From: Atriophallophorus winterbourni
Taxonomy: Eukaryota; Platyhelminthes; Trematoda; Plagiorchiida; Microphallidae
Length of the DNA: 64,000 nucleotides
Reading direction: 5' to 3'
Assembly: GCA_013407085.1 (NCBI GenBank)
Contig: JACCGJ010001843.1
Coordinates: 1-64,000, forward strand
Part shown: positions 52,301 to 61,300 of the stretch, piece after piece
How positions within the stretch are numbered: the first letter of the stretch is position 1
Layout of the letters: each line of letters starts with the position of its first letter
Program-made: the position numbers and the translations under genes
The notes under the pieces: model-generated
The model's input: the letters and a program-made list of their open reading frames with translations, nothing else
Database searches by the model: none
What the model was told of the DNA's origin: nothing

Positions 52301-55300
52301 TGAAAATACAGCATGAAATATGATGTAAGTCATGAGAGCATGACATAATTTTACGGTAGATTACACGAGCTAAAGAGTAGACAGAACAACTTCCAATGTG
52401 GACATAAGAAAAGTTCAGGATCGAAATGTCTAATTCAGCCAAGAAATTAGTTAAAATGGATAAAAGATATTGGTAGATTACAAGTTTTAGATAATGTAAT
52501 CTGTAAACCAAAACCATTACTGTCATAGAAAAACGTTTAGCACGGCGTTAGCTAAGTTCAAGTGAAGCTGAGAGCCAAAATATTAAACGGCGAATACTTG
52601 ATGGTTCGAGCATAGCAAACATTCGCACTAAAGCCATTCTTAAACTCATGTTCCATTCGAAGTGTAGGGACTACACCCCAAACTGTTTATGTTTACTCTT
52701 CTATAGAATCCGTAGCTGTTTAATTCCCATGCTTTCCCATTATTTACGATTTGATTTTTCATGTTTGTGTGGAAGTTAAGCAGTTAAGCCTACGGGTCAT
52801 GGACGCATGGTCACAGTCTATGCGTAGTCTACGATCTGGCTAAACTAGTCGAACCGATAGTATCAGAATCTACTTACAACCTATGGCTGAGCGGCACTTT
52901 ACCTGGATTGCATATATCTATAATCTAGGATTGCGCGAAACGTTGACTGACTCTCGATTAGTGACTGCACACACATATTTCAGTAGCTAAAAGCCTGAAG
53001 ATTTTGTAGATAGAAGCATCAAGATCGTGGAGAGTGTAGCATCACACGTTGGAAAACTATTCGAAAAAAGCCAACGGGGCTTCATTACCGATAGGCTTAC
53101 GCATGCACACACTGCAACATTCTTGGGGAAGGCAGAGGGGATCGAACGAAACCATCCAAGCAGTCGTTGTGATATACTAAGTCAACGCTGAAGCATGTCA
53201 GAAGCATAATAAACAGCACGTGATCAGATAACTTACCACGGCTTGGATTATGAAGAACATCACGCAGAAGCAAAAGCCAACTGAGACGAAGACAATGACT
53301 GAAGGACCTATACGGATAACGACCTGTTTTCGGACGATACTGTGAATGAAACACAGGGAGAAATGTGAGACAAAATTCAACCGGTTTGGTCACACAAGGT
53401 CAACAGTAGTAATGGTAGATATATGTATGTATGTATGAAATCATAAGCTTGATCAGGCAAAGTGCCGCACAGTCATAGACCGTACGTGGGCTAAGATACT
53501 CTCAGGTTGTCCAGGTCTAGACAGATAAAAATAGAAATAGAAATGGTGGATAGAATATTGATGAAATCCAATGAATCATCAGAATAAATCGTCTCTACAC
53601 TTATGAAAGTCATGTGGCCTCGGAAACAGCAGATGTTAGCGCTCAGGGCACTAAGGTACGCGTCTTAAGTAGAAACACGGCAGAGATGTGTATTAATCTG
53701 AAAATAAGGGATTAAAAATATTCCTCATATGGTGACGATAATTATGGAGCTTGTCTCGGTAGGCGAGTTATCACATGGAAGTTGAGAGAATACATGTTAG
53801 CCTTAGTTTCAATTGATGAAAAATTAAATTAAAAGTGGTGTGATGGCAGAGCATTGGCGCACACCCCTGTGTTGAGCGAAAGTTCGCGTGTTTTATTTAT
53901 CTATGCATGTATGTATGAAAGCACATGCCTGATCTAGGCGAAGTGCCACATAGTCACAGACTGCACGTGGGCTAAGATACTGTCAGGTTTCCAAGGCCTA
54001 GGCAGATTTAAGAAATAAAAATAGTGAGGCTCCAGCGTGGTTCCGCATGCATCATCATCATCATCATCAAAGACAGCATTACACCGGTAGCACGTACCGA
54101 ATGCTTAACTGCCATACAACCATGAAAAGGTAAAATCCTAAAAGATGGGGAAGGGTGGGACTTAAATTGCTACGGCTTCTATAGAAGAGTATGCACAAAC
54201 AAACTGGGAAGAGGTGCCTACACCTCGAATGGAACATGCATTCAAACAAGTTTCGTGAACGAGTAGAGCAACATCAGCACGGCAGCTTCCTTGCGGCTTT
54301 CACTGTCATGCATCATAACAAGCTTTTCTCGTCACTCCGCTTGACAACATACAAGGTTATGCAAACAATCCAAGAAGATGCTTAGTGCAAGACCGCCATT
54401 GAACACGGTTTCGGGACATATCCTGAAGCGTAACTAACCATTGCGATATATGATCGCGGGGACACCAGCCTGGAAGACGCGCTGCGCCTACTTTTGAAAG
54501 GTTACTAGTAAGAACTTCTAGCTGCCTATGCTGTGTGACGGTTTGGCCACCCCGAGATTTACGCCAATCAGGATGTGGCGTCGCAAAAAGAATCTGTTTC
54601 GGAAGTCGGTGGTCCGGCATCCGTAAAACGTGACCCAACCAGCGTAACCTATGCAGGTTGATCTGCTTCTCTATATCGACATTACTACCGAACAACTTAT
54701 TCCGGAGAGCATCGGTGCGCATACGATTGTAACAGCTAACTCCTAGAATGCTACGGAGACACCGGTTGTCGAATACTTGGAGACGCTGAATGTGTTCTTC
54801 ACGTAAGGTCCAGGTTTCGCACCCATACAGTAACACAGCCCGCACTGTCGCTTTATAGACTCTACCCTTGAGTAGCAGAGACAGTCCTTTCTGACGCCAG
54901 AGGTGACCTAGGTTGCGGAATGCTACGGTCGCTTTAGAAATGCGTGCCGAGACCTCGTTATCTAACGATGCAGAATTATTGATACAAATACCGAGATACG
55001 TAAAACGATCCACAATTTCAAGCGCCTGATTGTCAAGTAATAAAGCCTTGTTCGATAAGTCGATGTCCTGCAGAAGAACACTGCACTTAGAGGGCGCAAA
55101 ACGCATTCCAAATGCGGGCACAATACTAGATAACTTGTTCAGTATCGCCTGTGCATCTGTGTATGAGTCGAAGAGCAGAACTATGTCATCAGCATAATCC
55201 AAGTCGAGAAGCTTGACGCCTGGCATTATGTGAACTCCGAAGGCTGGAGCACCGTCGCTGCATAATTCCATGATAGCATCAATTACGAAATTGAACAAAA

Positions 55301-58300
55301 ACGGAGAAATCGGACATCCTTGTCGGACGCCACTTGTAGTGTTGAATTTGGGAGAAAGTTCGTTGTAAACCTTAACGCATCCGGATGTATGAGAATAAAG
55401 TGCGCGTAGTATGTTGACATACTTATGTGGAACGCCTTTGCACAGCAAGGTCTTAAACAGGACATTTCGATCGACTGAATCAAATGCAGTTCAGTACTGG
55501 TGGCGAATCGCGGTGTTTGCGGGGCAGTATGAAAGCACAAGCCTCATCCATGCAAAGTGCCGCACAGTCAGAAACTGCACGTGGGTTGAGATACTGTCAG
55601 GTTGCCCAGGCCTAGACAGATATGAGATGGGAAATAGAAATATAAATCGTAGTTCAAAAGTATTACAAGATTGCACATTCGTGCATATAGCATGAAACCT
55701 GAATCACAAGTTAAAAGCGAAACTGCTGAAAGACGCCAACAAGGTAATCACTTATATCTTGTTACTTAAAAACTCGCGAACCTGTTGAGAATCAGGCAAG
55801 CTAAGCGAAAAACGCTTATCGCATTCGATTTGGACGAGGATCCACATTTGTAGACGTAAAGCCGATGACAAGATTGTACTGAGACTTACCGGCCAAAACT
55901 CAGCAGCCACTGCATTCAACCGTCTCAGGAAGCGATCACTCATCAGCTGATTTGCCTATTAAAAAACCGAAATTGTAAATGAGTCGTGTTGAACAACAAA
56001 AATGAGAATTATTGTGTTTCAGTACCGATAGTTGAATCTAGGTTAGAGAACAAGACGTGAGCAATCAAGCAAACGAAAGAAACATTCTGCAGCAAAGCTT
56101 ACGATTAGTTTACTGCTTGCGTGACATTTTGTCTGATTCACCAAATATGCTGCATGAAGTGTAACGTGGATAATCTTTTTTTCGTTGTCAGACCACTAGC
56201 GCTCATGGAGCTGAATCTCATTTCCGGTGGTGAAGGGTGATTTGATTTCATCGGATGACCATTCCCACATGTCATGGTAGTTAAGTAACTTGTTATGCTA
56301 GGAAATAGGTTTAGGCATTTTTCAGAAATGTGTAACCACGGCGCGCGTTGTAAAAAATAACAAGCTTAAAATGAGACTGTACCGCGTGGTAAAATGAAGT
56401 GCATATGGATTGAGATACCCCTAAGTTGGCAAGGTCTTCGAAATTCGAAACAGCCAATACACAAAGTTCACGATTGCGTGCATGAAATCACAAGCTCAGA
56501 TCTAGGCAAAAAGCCGCATAGTAAGAGACAGCGTGTGGGCTAAGATACTGTCAGGTTGCCAAGACTTTGATAGATATAAGATATCATGAAAGTGTATGGT
56601 GAAAATTCTATCTAGGCAAGAAAGAGAGAATATTTTTAGTTGGGTGTGGGTGATTTTCAAATATTGTTCGCTGAGATCACACCGGTTGTTTGGGGAGTTA
56701 ACTTACCAAGCTAGGTGATATTATTAGCTGAATGTTTTTCGCTAAGCATTAACAGAGGGTGTGAGAAAATTTGAGATTCGCAAAGAAGCAAAGAATTCGA
56801 ACCCAGTGAAGCAATTCACGTAAAAATACTAAAAAATAATGCTACATATTGTAAAATGTTTCGTATAACTGGTAATCCTACGCAATAATTAATTGAAAAT
56901 CAAATAGAACTTCTATTCAATCAAGCGTAAATGCCTACCAGTTTTAACAGCGACTTCAGTTGACTACTGTTGAAAGGCAGAATTGTAATATCAGAAGCAC
57001 CGTTTAGTTGTTTAGAGCGATTCAACGACACTAGCTGCGGCGCGGCCAAACAGCAACTCAGATAATCTTCACTGAGAACAGCACGATGCGGCAATCGCCC
57101 AGCGTAGACCGAAGCAATCTGGCCAAACAAGAATTCAGAACCTCCAGGACCAAACCAAGCATTGTTCCAAACCGACCAGCTAACCTTGGTTGGGCGGCTG
57201 GACGAAGGTTCCGAAGACGATACCAAAATGTCGGAATTCCCAAGCGTTTCTGTAGAAAAACCAATATTTCCTTAAAACAGTGTTTGACCAAAAATGAATA
57301 AGTTGCTCGAAAGGAACGTATATTTCAATGTTGAAAACGTGAACGTTGAGTGCATCAATTGACGGCTGATGCAGAGGATGGCAAGTAAAACAAGTTGTTA
57401 CTGCTAATGTGTGTCGTATAGTACTTCAATTTTTCGTAACACTGCGTAAGCTGGTATACTTCTAGGGTGTCCCGGACATACTGGATCCATAAGAAAAAGG
57501 TCACTACAGTGCTCACCTATACTGATCATTACGGCGAGCAAAATATATGACACGGCGCTAACTGAACAAGATAATAATATCACAGGAGTAAAAATGTGAT
57601 CTTCAATGTATCGATAAACATTGAGCAGATAATTCGCGCTACGAATCACTGCATCATTCATAGAAATCGATTAATTATCATTCGTTGCGATTTTGAAAAT
57701 ATGTAGCCAAACAGCGCCATGATCATCAAATGCTAATTTAGATCAGAATGATGTGCCAGCCACAACGACTACTAATAAGAAATAAGAAATCAATCGCATG
57801 TTTATTAGGTCATTTACGTTGTTCTACAAAAATCTTATTGGATATCGGCGAAATCGTACCAGTCTGGGACAAATAAAACGGCAGAATTAAAGCATCGGGG
57901 CACATGATCACCTGAGAGAAACAGCAGCAGTGCCACAGAACGAGTCCAACTAGATAACGATATAAGTACATTCGGAGACTGCACGTGGGCTAAAATACTG
58001 TCCGGTTGCCCAGGCATAGACAGATATGAGAAAGAAAATAGAAATGATAGTGCGACTCCAGCCTGTTTCAGCGTGCAGCTCACCACCGGTGGCCAATCAA
58101 TTTAGCACGGTGTTAGCCGCACAGCACATAAGTACTGTACGATTGCACATCCGTGCAGAGAGAATGATATAAACCAGGTAATTGTGTCAAACAAAGCAGC
58201 GATTAGCATGTTTGCACTAGGGCAGTGCCGCAGTTCAAAAAGTGGCAGCTGCGATGCGATACTGTCAGGCTACCTGGTGATTGAAAAAGTAAAAAATAAA

Positions 58301-61300
58301 ATAACATTTAAATCTTGAATGGAAATGATAAACTCAGATAGATTGCTCATACTTTAAGTCATATTCTAAGTTCACACAATTTAGCAACATATATATATAT
58401 TTACACAATCATTTAAAAATGAAAAAGTGCCACCCGGCAATGCACGAGAAAAAGAAGGAAAGAAAAAAAAGGTACAATACGAGGGGGAATTTTTTTGTCC
58501 ATTGTTCCACATGTCGATTTTTTGATTTTTTTTGTTTTTTTTACAAAGTTGAGGGGGGGACACAAAATAGAATGCACTCTCTCCACTGTTGCCGGTTCTC
58601 AGCCATCGTCGACAGCGTGTCAAGCCACAGACACTCACTATCCCTTGGACCCCACCCAGGAAGCCGCGTTCGTCCGACCCGAGCTAAACCCGACGTCAAG
58701 CGTTTTAAGGCCTTCTTCCAGGTCAGCGGTTGTCCACCTGAACACCGCCGCCAGCCTGGGCCAACCGACACACGCAGCGCGCGGAAGGGTAGGCGCTCAG
58801 GCTTCATTCTCAAGACATGCCCTAGCCAGCGGAGACGGGAACGGTCGATTAGGTCTCGTAGCATCAGGCTGTCCCCACCTAGAACACGGTGCCTCACTTC
58901 AACGTTGCTAGTGCGGTGTTGCCACCACACTCGTGCAAGCCTCCGTAAACATCGATGTTCAAACACCTCCAAGCGCCGGAGCTCCTCTGCGCGAACTGCC
59001 CAGCTCTCGCACCCGTAAAGCAAGACCGACCTGACTGAGGCCAGGTAAACTCTCCCCTTGAGTCTCAAACTCACGTCAGACCGCTTCCAGAGATGACCTA
59101 AACTAGTGAACGCGAAGCGAGCTCTCGCAATGCGAGAGCCGATCTCACTTTCCAGTCCTCCCGCTGTGATGCAGCTACCAAGATAGGTGAACTGTTCCAC
59201 ACAGTCCAGACTGAGGTCATCGACTCAGAGTGGGCTGCAACCCCTCCCAATCTTGAAGAAGAACCTTACACTTAGTTGGAGCTAAGTGCAATCCGTACCT
59301 AGACGCCTCCAATGCTAGCTGGTTCAGGGCATTCTGTAGGAACACCGGATCATCACCAAGCAAAGCAATGTCATCGGCATAATCAAGGTCAGTGACACGG
59401 TTACCTGGAAGTAGCTCGATCCCACCCTCAGTGAAGCTACGGAGAGCATTCTGGAGGACATCCTCGATCGCAAAGTTGAACAAGAATGGGGACAGCGGAC
59501 AGCCCTGGCGCACGCCACTGGTTGTGAGGAACGCCGGCGATAGGCTGCCGTAGACCCTGACCCTCCCTGATGAATGAGAATAGAGCTCCTTCAAGATGGC
59601 GACATACTTAGGAGGGATGCCACTCCTAAGCAAGCAGTTCCAAAGAGTAGTTCTGTCCACCGAGTCGAACGCGGCCCGGATGTCCAGAAAAGCTACGATG
59701 GTTGGTCGCCGGTACAGGTGTCTGTGCTCTAATAACTGTCGCAGGACAAAAAGCTGATCCACGCATCCTCGCCCCGGGCGGAATCCAGCCTGTTCCTCAC
59801 GGCAACGTAACTCCCGAATGGGCGATAGCCGACGAAGGAGGATGGAAACCAGGAGTTTAGACGCGACAGGAGTCAGGGATATCCCACGATGATTGGAACA
59901 CAGATTCCGTGCGCCCTTCTTAAAGATTGGGATAACCGTCGATTCACCCCATGACGCCGGGACCCGCTCCTCAGCCCATACTTTGGTAAACAAATCACGT
60001 AACTCCGCTGCCACAAGATCACCTCCCTCTTTAAACAAAATCGGGTGGAGGTCGTCAGGACCAGGTGACTTGTGGCGCTTCAGTGCTCGAATTACCTCTC
60101 TCACCTCCTGGAGATCAGGAGCGGCTAAGGAAACGGGCCAAGGCGTGCAAATCGGTGTCTCAGGCGGCGAGGTCGGAGGAGGTGGCTGGCTGAACTGAGC
60201 ACCAAAGTGCTCAGCCCATCGTTCTAAGCGTCTACTAAGATTGGTGATCGGCGAGCCGTCAGTTTCGCAAATAGTCTCGCTCACTGTATTCAGTTTCGAA
60301 CCAGTAGCTCTAATTAACTGAAACAATTTGCGAGTATTGCCCGATGCGGCTGCAACCTCCATCTCACAAGCACGTTGCGTCCACCAGAACTCGCGGTCAT
60401 TCCTTAAGCTGGCCTTTAAGCGGGTATTGAATTCTCTCCGAGCACGGTTGTGTTCAGTGCCGGTGGGTAAAGTTCGACGGTGATCGATTAAAGCAAGTGA
60501 CTGGGCCGAGATCCAAGAGCGTGGCAAAGCGCGGGTGGGTTGACAGCTTTCAGAAGTAGCGCAGGACAGTGCTGTCCGAACGAAGTTCCAGTGCTGCTCA
60601 ACATCAGACGGGGGTGCTTCTGCGAGCTCCCTGGTCAATGCATGATGGAACTTGGTTCTGACAGCGGGGAGCATCAAAGAGGCGGTGTCTACATGAGTTC
60701 GTCTTGCGCGTGCCTTACCCCCAAATTGGAAGTTGACTGTCGCACAGACTAGCGCATGGTCTGAGTCCACACTGGTGGTCCAGTATGAACGACAATCCTT
60801 GATGCTACCACGCCACCTGTAGCTAATAGCAATGTGGTCAATTTGAGACCAGACGTGCTGTGATGGTGAGCGCCATGTGGCCATTCGACGCTGGGAACGC
60901 CGAAATGCCGTACTGGAGAGATAGAGGCGGTGATCGCCACAGAATGTGAGCAATCGTTCTCCGTTATCTGAACGCCCGCCATCCAGCCCATACTGACCTC
61001 CTAGGTGGCGCTCGTATTCAGACAGGCGACCAACGCGAGCGTTGAGATCTCCTGCCATGATTACGACATCTGTCCTGCGTGCCTTGCGAAACAAACTATG
61101 CAACTTCTCATAGAAGTTGTCCTTACTGAGATCCACACTACAGTCCGTTGGAGCGTAGGCAGAAATCACAAACAAATCCCTCCGCGTTTCGCACCGCCTG
61201 TTCACCCGACAGTGGCCACGAAATCGTGCACCGCACAGTCTGCTGTCAACGGGAATCCACTCTAAGAGTGATTGCTCAGCACGGGGACTGAACGCGATAC

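Noticed and set aside
57404..57661. 85-codon open frame on the complement, considered as a PI4KA exon
   Set aside because: No similarity and no phase-compatible splice sites; exons 1 and 2 already join in phase.
58419..59018. Plus-strand open frames over the LINE-A C-terminal region, and minus-strand ones over 38657-39285
   Set aside because: They are antisense shadows of the GC-rich LINE coding sequence; the conserved motifs lie on the other strand.
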